Under the pieces are notes generated by a model. The model was not told where the DNA came from, ran no database searches, and was given only the letters and a program-made list of their open reading frames with translations. The translations under genes and the position numbers were made by a program. 64,000 bases of DNA from Orychophragmus violaceus (taxonomy: Eukaryota; Streptophyta; Magnoliopsida; Brassicales; Brassicaceae): the NCBI GenBank assembly GCA_030180135.1, contig CM058236.1, positions 55,765,728 to 55,829,727 on the forward strand, in the 5' to 3' direction. Below, one piece after another: positions 13,126 through 24,499 of the stretch. Numbering within the stretch: the first letter of the stretch is position 1; every line of letters starts with the position of its first letter.

Positions 13126-13663
13126 CTGTATTGGCACAACTGAAGCGGAGTGTGAGAAAAACTATCTAGAAAATGAGCGTAATATTTATCTCAAGCTGTT
13201 TGTAATATTCCAGGTGTATAAGCAGATGATAGTGATCAAACTTTTGATTGTAGTAGTAGTGAAGAGAGTGATTCGTTCTCGGATGATGAAGTTATTAGAG
13301 TACAGCCAGAAACACGTGAGAAACGAGATCAAATACTCACAATGGCGGCAATTTTGAAAAATTTGTTTCAAATGCCTCCATCTGCCAGAAATGTCTCTTC
13401 AAAGAAGAATTATGGTATGTTACTCCTTTTTTTTTAACGTTTTGTTTAGATTATATTTTTAGTAACAAAGTTTTTCATGTGAATCTTTCAGATTATGTTG
13501 ATGAAGGTGACCCAACATTTAGATGTGAATATTGTGGTGCAATGATGTGGTTTGCTGAACGAGTTAACAAGAAAACCAAAGGAAAAACTTAATTTGGTTT
13601 ATAATGTGGCCAAGGATAAGTTCATTTGCCATTTTTAAAAGAATTTCCAGATTTTTTGAAAAG
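12372..13663 (+). pseudogene. Helitron B Rep, N-terminal exons up to the CACTA-1 insertion
   Basis: ATG 12372 opens a basic exon (KGKQKRKRTTRA) ending at a GTATGT donor near 12475. An acidic exon with a poly-Asp tract follows (about 12930-13210). The exon at about 13490-13663 carries the Cys-containing Helitron N-terminal motif (FRCEYCGAMMWF) followed by LPFLKEFPDF. Three in-frame TAA codons lie at about 13590-13620, where related Reps have Gln or similar residues, which suggests C-to-T decay. The exon stops at the CACTA-1 border and continues in frame at 22453. Confidence 0.75.
13071..13125. repeat. (GAT)n microsatellite encoding poly-Asp
   Basis: About 18 uninterrupted GAT/ATG-type triplets lie inside an acidic Rep exon of Helitron B and encode a run of Asp residues. 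It is a simple repeat and probably variable in length. The equivalent exon of Helitron A (near 1725) is acidic but has no such tract. Confidence 0.95.
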
Positions 13664-13675
13664 CACTACAAGAAA
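13664..13675 (+). repeat. CACTA-1 left terminal inverted repeat
   Basis: CACTACAAGAAA, the conserved end of plant CACTA elements. It is preceded by target-site copy AAG. Similarity to the right end fades after about 12 bp. The subterminal region to about 13900 contains short repeats of AGC and GCTG type but no gene. Confidence 0.95.
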
Positions 13676-14662
13676 TATTGGTATTAACAGCACATCAGGA
13701 TAGCACTAAGTATGTAAGTGATGTTGTATTGTTTTGGCTGAGACTGGGTACTGTATTACAGCATTTTATCAACGCTGTGCCGTTTTTTCATTTAGCGTGA
13801 AACCAATTCGGTTTCTGGAGCCTAAATTTATGCTGCGAAAAGTGAGCGCCAACACTTAATGAAATTTTGGAGCCCAAAAAATTTTGTGCCTAATTAATTA
13901 AGTGTCTGAACCAAAAAACTCTCAGCTAAAAAAAAAAAATTCTCTCTTTCTCTCAGCTCTCTCGTTCTCTCCGTCGAAGTCTCTCTCTCGTCCACCATTA
14001 GCTCTCTCCTCCGACGACGTCTACCGCCACCACGAAGCTTTTCGCCGGTAATAAACACTCTCTCAGTCGTCCTCAATCTTTCTATCTAACTTCACATGTT
14101 TCCCAATTACAGATCTGTGTGCTTCAGTGGCGAGTCAGGAGTTCGTGATTATCACTCTTCGCCTTCGTCTTACCTCCTCCGGTGCCGTTCTCTGTTCTCT
14201 GCATCACGAAGAAAAACAAAAGGTGCCTAATTTCACTAATTTGTACCATTTTTGATATCATTCTTATGTTGGTTAACACTCTTTGTAACTGGTTTGAAAG
14301 TGAAGATAACGAAGCAGAGCTAAAAGGAAGAGAAGATACAGATTCGTTGTCAAGAAGCCGTGTGTTGTAGAGGTAATATAAGATCTATTGAAGTTTCCGA
14401 TTTTGGTTTATGCATGCGTCGGATCTATTGAAGTTTTTGTATGAGATTAAATTTTAAGCCTTAATAACTTTCATTCATGGGTTTTTCAGGTTGCTAACTT
14501 GGTGAAATAACAACTTTGTCTACCTTAACTTGAAAAGGTTTGTCATACAAACTTTTCTTGTTATTGTGTGAACCGTGACTTGATTGTTTATGGTAGTTTG
14601 TGAGTTGAATCTTTATGCTTGTTTTTTTGAGTTGAATCTATCTGATTTGTTGTGGTAATTGC

Positions 14663-14850
14663 GGTTTGAATTCTGTGAAGTTTTTTTGGATATGGTTGTG
14701 TTATGTTCTTCACCAGTTGAGTTGTTGTTTGTATGCTTTTACTTTAGTTTGTTATGGGTTTGAATTCTGTAAAGTTTTTTGGATGTGGTTGTGGTCTGTT
14801 CTTCACCAGTTGAGCTGTTGTTTGTATGCTTTTACTTAATTTGGTTATGG
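14663..14850. repeat. 95-bp tandem duplication in the CACTA-1 leader
   Basis: Copies at 14663-14757 and 14758-14850 both begin GTTTGAATTCTGT and contain TTCTTCACCAGTTGAG. They are diverged by several substitutions. They lie just upstream of the transposase start, probably in a leader intron. Confidence 0.85.
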
Positions 14851-14872
14851 GTGTAATAAGGTGACAAACCTA

Positions 14873-17800
14873 ATGGTGGACAAGGCATGGGTGCATCTAT
14901 GCAGGTATGCAATTTATATATTTGTTTAGAGCATAACATTAAGTCATTGATGAAAAATCATCTAACTTTTGTTATTCTTTTCTTTTTGCATTTCATATTA
15001 CAGAGCAGATCCTGCATATGAGATAGGTGCCATCAGTTTTGTTTCCTCTTGGTTATGAGATAGTGACATGGTAGTATGCCCATGTATCGACTGTCGTAAT
15101 GTTGATCGTCATGCAGCGAGTGTCGTAGTTGATCATCTTGTAAGAAGGGGAATGGATGAGGCATACAAGATGGGAAAGGAATGGTATCATCATGGGGAAG
15201 TGAAGTCAGATGGTCAACGCCGAAGACAGATAAATCTGTGGGGAGATGAGATTGCTCGGTTGTTCAAGGCTGCTGAAGGTTTAGATGAAGAGATGCTGGA
15301 CAAGGGTGACTTATGCAATGTTGCTGAGGTTGAGGACCAGAGGGAAGACGAGTTTCTAGCAAAGCTAGCTGACGCAGAGACACCTTTGTTTCCAAATTGT
15401 GCAACACATAGCAAGCTATCGGCTATTGTCTCTTTGTTTAGGCTCAAGACTCCGAATGGTTGGTCAGACAAAAGCTTCAATGAGCTGCTTGTGACGTTGC
15501 CGGAAATGTTACCTGCAGATAATGTTCTTCACACATCATTGTATGAAGTGAAGAAATTTCTGAAGTCGTTTGATATAGGATACCAGAAGATTCACGCGTG
15601 TGTAAACGACTGCTGCTTATTTAGGAAGAAGTATAAGAAGCTTGAGGCTTGTCCAAAGTGCAAAGCTTCGAGATGGAAGTCAAACATCAACACTGGTGAG
15701 GTGAAGAAGGGTGTTCCACAGAAAGTATTACGGTACTTTCCCATAATACCACGCCTTAAAAGGATGTTCAGATCAGAGGAAATGGCAAAAGACTTACGGT
15801 GGCATTCTAACAACAAGAGAACTGATGGAAAGATCCGTCACCCGGTTGATTCTGTTGTTTGGGAGCACATGGACAACAAGTATCCTTTGTTTGCCAGTGA
15901 AGAAAGGAACATGCGGCTAGGACTTTCAACTGACGGGTTCAATCCATTCGACATGAGGAGTTCTAACTACAGTTGTTGGCCGGTGTTGTTGGTTAACTAC
16001 AACATGCCTCCTGACTTATGTATGAAGAAGGAGAACATCATCCTCACCTTGTTGATTCCTGGACCGCACCAACCGGGAAACAAATTAGATGTCTACCTAG
16101 AACCGCTTATAGAGGATCTAGACAAGCTGTGGAAGACGGGAGAGGTAACATATGACGCATACACCAGAAGTACTTTCACACTTAAGGCAGTCCTTCTCTG
16201 GACAATAAGTGATTTTTCTGCTTACGGTAATCTCGCAGGCTGCAAAGTAAAAGGAAAGATGGCATGTCCTATATGTGGGAAACATACCGATAGTTTGTGG
16301 TTGAAAAACAGCAGGAAGCATGTCTATATGTGTCACCGCAAGGGTCTGCCACCGGGACATAGTTATCGGACTAAGAAATCATGGTTTGATGGAAAACCAG
16401 AACATGGGAGCAAGGGTCGGATTCTTACTGGACAAAATATCTCTCAGATCCTTAAGAGCTACAAGAATGATTTCGGGAATGTTAAGAGAAGTGGAAAGAA
16501 AAGGAAAATGCCTGAAGCTGCAACAAACTCAGATGGGGGGAGTGAAGATAATGAATCGGAAGAGGAGGAAGAAGAACTCGAAATAGACGAGGAAGAGTTA
16601 TCCAGATGGAAGAAACGATCCATATTTTTCAAACTGCCATATTAGGAGGTATGCATATATTTTTAATGTCTACACTCTTTCACAGTTTTGCAATTTTGGC
16701 TTTCTATAACTGAGTTTATTCTTATGTATTTGTATTTTTTTCAGGAACTTCCAGTTAGGCATAACTTAGACGTTATGCATGTGGAGAAGAATGTGGCTTC
16801 AAGCATAGTCTCTACACTGTTGCACTGTGGGAAATCGAAGGATGGTCTTAACGCTCGGAAAGATCTGCAAGTTCTTGGAATTCGGAAGGATCTGCATCCT
16901 CAACTCATAGGAAAGAGGACTTACCTTCCTGCTGCTCCTTGGTCATTGACGAAAGCAGAGAAGAAAATGTTTTGTAAAAGACTTGTTGACTTCAGGGGAC
17001 CGGATGGGTATTGTTCAAACATATCTAGAGGCGTGTCTATGGAGGATTGCAAGGTATCAGGATGGAAATCACATGATTACCATGTGTTGTTGCAACAACT
17101 ACTCCCGGTTGCGCTTAGAGGCTTATTGCCTACTGGTCCGAGGATAGCGATTACACGCTTATGCGCATTCTACAACAAGTTATGTCAGAGGGTTATTGAT
17201 AGGGAGCAGATCTTAGTAATGGAATCTGAGATAGTAGAAACTCCGTGCATGTTTGAAAGATTTTTCCCACCAAGCTTCTTTGATAGTATGGTGCACTTGA
17301 CCATGCACTTAGGGAGGGAAGCACGTCTTTGTGGGCCTGTACATTTCCGATGGATGTACCCATTCGAGAGGTAACTTATACTGTCTTCACTTTTCAAATC
17401 TTTGATCTCTTATAAACCATTGAGAGCTTATAATAACTAGTTGGTAATTGTGTGTAGGTACATGAAAGTTTTGAAAGACTATGTTAGAAACCCCGCAAGA
17501 CCCGAAGGTTGCATTGCTGAGGCTTATCTCGGTGAAGAATGCATGCAATTTTGCAGTGAATTGTTGAAAAAGGCTACAAGTGTGGTGGAAAAAGCTGAGA
17601 GAAATACAGAGGATGGGAACAGCTCTATCCTAGAGGGTCGTCCAATATCTGCATCCAAACCAATTACGCTAACTGAAACGGAAAAGCAGATAGCTCACCT
17701 AGCTGTCATACAGAACATGACTATGGTTGATTAGTATGTCGAGTAAGTGAGTCTGTTTTATTTGTGTTTCCAGAACTTAGTTGCCTAAACAATAGCGTTG

Positions 17801-18629
17801 ATGTATAATTGTCTTCATCTTTTGTAGTATGCACCTACAACTCCTTCAATACACCTGAGGTGTTATCGTGATGCTACGGTGTTATGGAGCATGCATACGC
17901 ATCATTTTGCATCCTGGCTTAAAGAACAAGCAAGTTTTATTTTGACAAAATTACTGAAAATTGACTGGAAATTTTCATGTTGCATCATGTTGGCTTACAC
18001 ACTGATTTCTTTGTATTTCTTAGATACCTCTTGATTCTGAAGTACATGAGGATAGACTGAAGTGGTTAGCTTATGGTCCACGCAGTAGCGCACGTTCATA
18101 TACTGGCTACATAGTGAATGGGCAACGGTTTCACACCAGTTCAGTTGCAAGGCAGAGTCAAAACAGTGGTGTTCTCTATGAGGCGACAGCAATGTGTAGA
18201 GCTAGTGCTAAAGACACTTCGCAGACAATTGATCTGGTTTCTTACTATGGAAGAGTGGTTGACATAATTCTGCTGGACTACAATGTTTTTTACATTCCTC
18301 TTTTCCCGTGTCAGTGGGCAGTCAAAGGCAATGGAGTCAAGGTGCATGATGGCTTCACACTAGTAAACCTTCACCAAAGCCAAGTATCATTTGCAAGAGA
18401 TCCTTACATTTTAGCATCTCAGGCTAAGCAGGTTTTCTATTCAAGGGAAGATGAATCTTCATGTTGGTATGTCGTCATGAAAGGACCTTCAAGAAGATAT
18501 TGTGGGGAAGATGATGAAGATGCAAACGCAGATGTTGGGCCACTGCCTACACAAGTAGACATGGATATTGATGACTTGGACGAGGCAGCTCGGAATGCCA
18601 GAGTTGATTGTGAAGGAATATTTGTCTGA
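14873..18629 (+). pseudogene. CACTA-1 TNP2-type transposase, decayed
   Basis: The catalytic transposase of CACTA-1. Suggested exons are 14873-14904 (MVDKAWVHL start), 15004-16648, 16745-17370, 17458-17742, 17828-17929 and 18024-18629. The N-terminal Transpos_assoc domain has CPCIDCRN and HLVRRGMDEAY. The TNP2 core (Transposase_21) has LLIPGPHQPGNKLDVYLEPL, TISDFSAYGNLAGC and CPICGKHT. DUF4218 follows with NLDVMHVEKNV, LPTGPRIAITRL and MHLGREARLCGPVHFRWMYP. The C-terminal DUF4216-like part includes DGFTLVNLHQSQVSFARDPY. Damage consists of TGA at 15056, TAG at 16643 and TAG at 17732. Each is explained by one C-to-T or G-to-A change (CGA, TGG and CAG ancestors). The 17742/17828 splice junction is out of phase, and the intron at 17930 has a GC donor. 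Confidence 0.88.
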
Positions 18630-18859
18630 ATGAGTAGTGTAGTATCATTGTTTTGGGGGAATGGAACTAGCAAGCTCCATGTTTAACTATGTTTTGCTGA
18701 ACGTGTCCTTTTTAGTTGCGTTTGAGTGATGCTTGTTGATTCTGTGTTTTATAATTTTTCTGTGTGTTTTTAATCTTTCTGTGTAAATGTTTGTTGTTTC
18801 TTTGTTTTGTTGTACAAGTCTTCTAACTCTCTTTTGTTTATAGTTTCAGGTGAATACAG

Positions 18860-21835
18860 ATGGCTCGTATCAAGCACCCTGTCAAGAGACGAAAAGGAAA
18901 GAACTCTGAAATTGTACAACACGAGCAACCAGCTACTGACGATGAAGCTGCTGGTGATGATGTGGCTGATGTTAATGAAGATGTGGAAGATGTTACTGAA
19001 CAATACACCAGGAATGAACAGGGAGTGGATGATGATGGCAGAGACAATCTCACTCAGCAAGAAAAGGAGAATGTCACTGAGCAAGAAAATGAGAATCTCA
19101 CTCAGCAAGAAAATGAGCCAGTTCAGCCAACACGTAAGAGAAAGCGAGGACCAACAAGGATGAAACACATAGCCAGAGATCCAACTGTACGTGAGAAAGT
19201 AGACTTCAATGAATATGGTGAACCATTTGGTCCAGGATCAGTTAAGTTGTCGTCATACCTTGGTCCCTTGGTGAGGGAACATGTTCCTTTTAATATTGGT
19301 AACTGGAGAAAGATTGGCGATGAATTGAAAACCGTGTTGTGGAAGTCTATTCAGGTAATGTCAAATCTTATGTTTTTGTAAGGCATATATCCATATTTTT
19401 TCTCTGTTAACTTTGACTCATGTGTCCATTCAATGTAGGCAAGATTTGATCTGGATGAGGAGTACCAAAAAACGGCTGTGTTTAAGCAGATGGGCTGCAT
19501 CTGGAGGTCTTCTAAATCTCGCGTAGTCACAAATATCAGGAATGCTAAGACCATGAAGCAGAGGATGGATCTGAGACCCAAGAATATTGCTCCTTTAGAC
19601 TGGCGCAAGTTTATCACCCAGAAAACTAGCTCAGCATTTAAGGTATGAATACCTGATATTATATTATAGGATTTTAGATTGTCCACTGGTTTTAAATGTG
19701 TTCCTCAACTATAGGTTGTGAGTGATACATACAAGGAGAGAAGAAAGAACCAGATTCCTCACACTTGTAGCCGTAAAGGAATCACTAGGCTGGCAGAAGA
19801 AATGGTAAGCCGATTACAAGCCACTTTATTGAGTTATCAAACTGGAAGAGGATCTGATTTTGATTTTTTACAGAAACAAAGTAGTGATGAACCTTCGAAG
19901 GTCACAAGGATGAAAGTGTGGGTCAAGTCTCGTACCAGAAAGGATGGGACACCTGTCAATACAAATGCTGCTGAAAAAATTGTGAGTTTAGCATCTTCTG
20001 TTAGATAAAATATGCTTGGTTACTTTTTGGTTTTGAATACAAATCACTACAATGGTTTGTGTTTTTGTCAGAGAAAATCAAAGGAGATAGAAGAACAGAC
20101 ATGTCCTGCATCGTCTACAACGACCAATCCCAAGGAAGATGTACTCACACAAATATTAAGACCCGGTAATCAGGTCGATTGAGGGCAATGGGTCGAGGGA
20201 TGAATATTTCCAAACTAGCTTGCTACCAAGTCAGGAACAAATGTATGGCTCAAATGGAAGAAAAGCAGTTAAAACTACAACAAAAGGTTTCTGAGCTAGA
20301 AAAACTTTTGATGCAACAGAAGGGCTACTCGGTAAGACTAACTCTCTGTATGCTTAATACGAAAACCATCTGAATTGACTTAGACAGTATCAATTACCTC
20401 TTAACATTGGTCTTTTTTTACAGAAATATGATGATATGGGTGAAACATCAGCTCCAAGAGTATGTCATGTACCTAGTATTCGGATTCATTGTTTTGTTTT
20501 GTTAGTTAAACTATTTAACTGATGTTATGATTTGTGTATGTAGAGTGTAAACAAAAGTTTGCCAGCTAAGTGTCACATGATTGATTGGTCTGGAACCGAG
20601 GACATTGTTGCTGAGGGACATATTATTTCCGTTGATCCATAAGAATTTGTCAATGATATTCCCTTAGGCCCTAACGCAATGAAAGTTTTGGTTGAATCCG
20701 CCACCAACCTAGAAGCATTTCTATGGAGACCTGCGCCAAGCATGTTTAACATGGAGGAAGCTATTGGACAGTTTGTTGCTTGGCCTGCAGATTGTTGTGT
20801 TGCTTCAAGTAATGGTACTGTACCTAAGGTAATGATTTCGTTTGTGTTAGATTACATGTCCTCTTGATTACTGTAGTAGTCTCCCTCTTTTCTCGGTTTT
20901 TGGTTCACTATTGTTAATGACTGTTTGACAGAGTCCATGTGCAAGTTTGGTGAACAAATGCAAGCTGATGGATTGGGCTAGGAATGATGTAGTTGTTGCT
21001 ATTGGTCGTTGGCAGTCTCGAGACCCGAAAACTCTGGTTAATGGTTTACCACTTGGCCCAAACGCAGTTAAGGTATATGTGGATGTTGTGCTTGCACCCC
21101 ATGCTTTTCTCTGGAGACCTACTATTGAAGTGACAACCGTGGAGGACTCTTTCAAGTCTTTTGTGGCATGGCCTGCGAATAGAGTTGAGTTTGATATAGA
21201 GAAGGAAGCATCAGTTCATAAAAGTTCTTCCTCCCTACATTCTCCAGCAAATACAGGGTCTCCTGATCAATCTCGATCAACTCCAAGGTCTGCACATAAG
21301 CAATCTCCACCAGAGAAGTCTCCAGCGAATCCGACACCAGTTCCATCTTCTCCAGTAAAAATTGCAACAGCAGATCAAATTACTTCTCCTGAGCTTACTC
21401 CACCACCAAAAAAAACTCCTGTGAAAAAAGCTAAAGCAGCTCCAGCTTCTCCTATACGAAAATCATTGGTATTTTCCTTGGAACTCTTTTATAACTTGAC
21501 AAATAATGATATCTGTAGTGTTGTGGTATTGGATGGTTATTCTGGAACTTGGCTTTTCATTGTCAACATCGCAGCGTACTGTAGCCAACATCAAGGAGAA
21601 TCAGAAGTGCAAGCTGATGGATATCGCCGGTAAAAAAAAAAATTGTTGCGGAGGGCCGCTAGGCTTCAAACAATCCAGAACAAGTTGTCCATTTTGTTAC
21701 CTTGGGACCAAATGCAGTTCGAGTGTGGGTGGATGTGGTGAAGATCAAGAGTGCAGCAGTGTGGAGGTCATCTTCTGAGATCGAGACAATGGAAGATGCT
21801 CTTGGTACATCTATTGCATAGCCAGAGGACAAAGT
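18860..21835 (+). pseudogene. CACTA-1 TNPA-like protein with Transposase_24 and three TNP1-type domains
   Basis: The accessory protein gene of the element. Exons 18860-19354, 19439-19642, 19715-19804, 19874-19981 and 20072 onward are in phase. The N-terminus is acidic and Gln/Asn-rich with a QQENE repeat, then basic (RKRKRGPTRMKHIARDPT). A Transposase_24-like core spans exons 1-4. A coiled-coil-like stretch lies near 20240-20320. Three tandem TNP1-type (Transposase_23) domains follow. The first is at about 20570-20820 (KCHMIDWSGTEDIVAEG), the second at about 20955-21180 (KCKLMDWARNDVVVAIGRW) and the third at about 21608-21835 (KCKLMDIAGKKK). A Pro/Ser/Lys linker (21200-21470) separates the second and third. 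Damage consists of a one-base frameshift near 20165, TAA at 20641, a frameshift in the A-run near 21635, and TAG at 21649 and 21819. Confidence 0.8.
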
Positions 21836-22079
21836 GGTAATGGTCAGTTGAACGTGTTGGTTTTTAATTAGTACCTGTTTTCTTTAATTTCACGGCATGG
21901 TTATGTTTAGAAATGGTATTTCTGACTTCAAGACTTGTGTTTCTATTTGGATACGGCTATTGTACTTGTGGATTTCGTTTTTAATGTATTTGGTTTATAG
22001 ACTTTTGGTATTGTCATTCGCAATTCAGGTATCAAATAGAATCCAAAATATTGCATAAACCAGGCCAGCTGCCAATTTA

Positions 22080-22440
22080 AAACCATTTGCTTCAAGAACA
22101 ATGCTACGGCTCAAATTTTAAGCTAGGACAAGATCCAACATGGCAAAAATATAGAGCCACTAGAAACAATAAAATGGCGAGGTTCTAGTGCCACATTACA
22201 CATTGAAATAGCAAAGTATTAGAGCTACTATAAAATATAAAATGGCAATAATAAGTTGCTATTATTAAATTTATAATAGCAAAGGATTTAGTGCTATTGT
22301 ATATCAATATTTAATAGCAGACACAAATAACGCTATTATATTAGGGGGGGGGGTCTAAGATATCTCCCCATGTCATGGCTAACACTAAAACGCCATGAAA
22401 GGCATATTATAGCGTTTCCACGACGCTAACAATGTGTATT
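22080..22440. repeat. CACTA-1 right subterminal region
   Basis: A non-coding region with scattered short repeats in both orientations (AATGGCA, ATAGCA/TGCTAT and TATAGCG) and a run of G at about 22345-22354. Clusters of short motifs next to the ends are where TNPA-type proteins bind in En/Spm elements. The motif assignment here is inference. Confidence 0.55.
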
Positions 22441-22452
22441 TTTCTTGTAGTG
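22441..22452 (-). repeat. CACTA-1 right terminal inverted repeat
   Basis: TTTCTTGTAGTG, the exact reverse complement of the left end. It is followed by target-site copy AAG at 22453-22455, after which Helitron B coding sequence resumes. Confidence 0.95.
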
Positions 22453-24340
22453 AAGGCTTCTTACCGAGGATAATGAACTTAGCAGATATTATCGTGAAAA
22501 CAGCAGACCAATGAATATGGCTTTTTCAATGACTTCACTTGGTGGTAAAGGGGATCACTCGGTTCCGAAAGTAAGAGGTCTCCAGATGTTCCAACTTCGA
22601 AGCGAGAATTACCATCGAATGGGTAGTTTGAAACCAAAAGAAGGCGACCCGCCAAAATTTTCACAGCTTTATATTATTGACACTCAGAATGAGATAGTAA
22701 ACAGAGTTTCTGCTATCGGGTATATTATGAATCTTTATAACTTTTAACTCCTTTCTGAATATTATATATCCAGAAAAATGTTTTTTTGTTCTTGCATATG
22801 TTTTTCTAGGAAGAACAAGAAATCTGGATCAAGTGTTAGGAAACAGAATTTGAGAAAGCAGCTCATAGATGTTTTTATTAAAATGTTAGATGAGGTAAAT
22901 CCTTATGTGGAAAGTTTTCGAATGGCGAGAGAAAGATTTAAGATTAATCCAGATGAAGCTTTTCATGTCAGAATTATAAGCACTCGTGAGAAGGATGGTA
23001 GGACATATGATACGCCTACTGCTTCCGAAGTTGCTGCTCTGATCCCTGGGGATTTCAATTAGAAATGAGAGGTAGAGATATTATCTTGCATAATAGGATT
23101 ACTAGACGTCTTGAAAGAATAGTGAAATTCGCCCTTCATATCTTGCTCTTCTGTATCCGCTTATATTCACATACGAGGAAGATGGTTTTAGACCTGGTAT
23201 AAAGAAAAGAGTAACAACTGCTACGAAGAAGATGAAGAGGAAATGTATTAGCATGAGACAATTGTTTGCTTTCCGTCTTCAGGAGAGGGAAAATGAGAGT
23301 CAAACTCTTTTATATTCTAAAGAGTTTTCAACAATTTTTGGTTGATTCTTTCACCACTATTGAGTGTAATAGGTTACGTTACCTAAGGGTGAATCAGACC
23401 AGATTTAGGTCGGACACATACGACTCCATAAAGCAATCATAGAATGTTGGAAAAGATGATATGCACGAATAAGGAAATCGGTGGTATTTGCCAGCTTCTT
23501 TTGTAGGTGGACCAAGATACATGAAGAACAATTACCTAGATGCAATGGCGATTTGCAAACATTTTGGATTTTCGGATCTTTTATTACATTTACATGTAAT
23601 CCTATGTGGTCAGAAATCACCAGAGTTCTAAGTAAATGCAATCTGAAGTAGGATGATAGGCCAGACTTCATTTGCAGGGTGTTCAAGATGCAACTGGATT
23701 CTGTCATGCGTGACTTAACCAAAAAAAAAAAAAAGCTATTAGGGAAGACAGTGGCATGTAAGTGATCCCTAATTGAGTTAATTTTTCTACCCTTTTAAAC
23801 ATTTATCTCTTTAACATGCATGTTTGTTTGTTATTGCCATGATGCAGAAATGTATTCAATCGAGTTTCAAAAACGTGGTCGACCTCATGCACACATTTTG
23901 TTGTTTATGCACTCAAAATCCAAATTTCCTACTACTGATGACATGGACAAGATCATCTCAACAGAGATACCTGGAAAAAACAAGGATCCTGAGCTTTACG
24001 AAGTTGTGAAAGATTTGATGATTCATGGACCTTGTGGATCTATCAACATGAATTTACCATGTATGGAGAATAATACATGTTCGAAGTTATATCCAAAGCA
24101 TCATGCTGCAACTACTACAGTCAACAAAGAAGGATTTCCAAATTATAGGAGACGTGGGCTATCCAATCGTTATGTTGAGAAAAACGGCATTAAGCTTGAC
24201 AACAGATATGCCATTTCCTATAACAAATATCTATCTTTACGTTATAGGGCTCATATTAACATGGAGTGGTGCAATAAAATTGGATTAATCAAATACATAT
24301 TCAAGTATATAAAAAAGGACAAGATCGAATTAATGTTGTA
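22453..24340 (+). pseudogene. Helitron B Rep, C-terminal part (HUH motif intact)
   Basis: Continuation of the Rep exon interrupted by CACTA-1. Blocks are 22453-22720 (SMTSLGGKGDHSV), 22807-23062 (DGRTYDTPTASEVAALIPGD), 23060-23760 in broken frames (MRQLFAFRLQERENES, NNYLDAMAICKHFGF) and 23848-24340. The last block carries the catalytic HUH motif as RPHAHILL (His codons at 23885 and 23891) and the Y2 motif YIFKYI. Between 23060 and 23720 there are several stops and frame changes, and the 3' end is broken near 24340. The catalytic core residues survive although the gene as a whole is dead. Confidence 0.85.
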
Positions 24341-24499
24341 GTTGAGCCACCGAGCACAGGCGTACAGGATCAAACACCTGGTAACAAGCCAAGTCAGAAG
24401 GAACAACAGAAAGACGAAATAAAAGATTTTTTCGATGGAATGTTAGTTTTTATGGCGACTGTTTTTATTATATCAAAACCATGTTATTTATGATAAATC

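Larger units (their letters stand above)
13664..22452 (+). mobile_element. CACTA-1, En/Spm-type DNA transposon (8.8 kb)
   Basis: Terminal inverted repeats CACTACAAGAAA (13664-13675) and TTTCTTGTAGTG (22441-22452) are perfect over 12 bp. They are flanked by the 3-bp duplication AAG (13661-13663 and 22453-22455). Inside are a TNP2-type transposase (14873-18629) and a TNPA-like gene with Transposase_24 and TNP1-type domains (18860-21835). The leader (13900-14870) includes a CT-rich tract at 13928-14012 that resembles a plant 5' UTR. The insertion splits the Rep exon of Helitron B, so CACTA-1 is younger than Helitron B. Both genes carry stops or frameshifts, so the element is not autonomous now. 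Confidence 0.95.

Noticed and set aside
12935..13357. 140-codon frame with poly-Asp as a separate gene
   Set aside because: It is an acidic Rep exon with a GAT microsatellite reading into an intron, not an independent gene.
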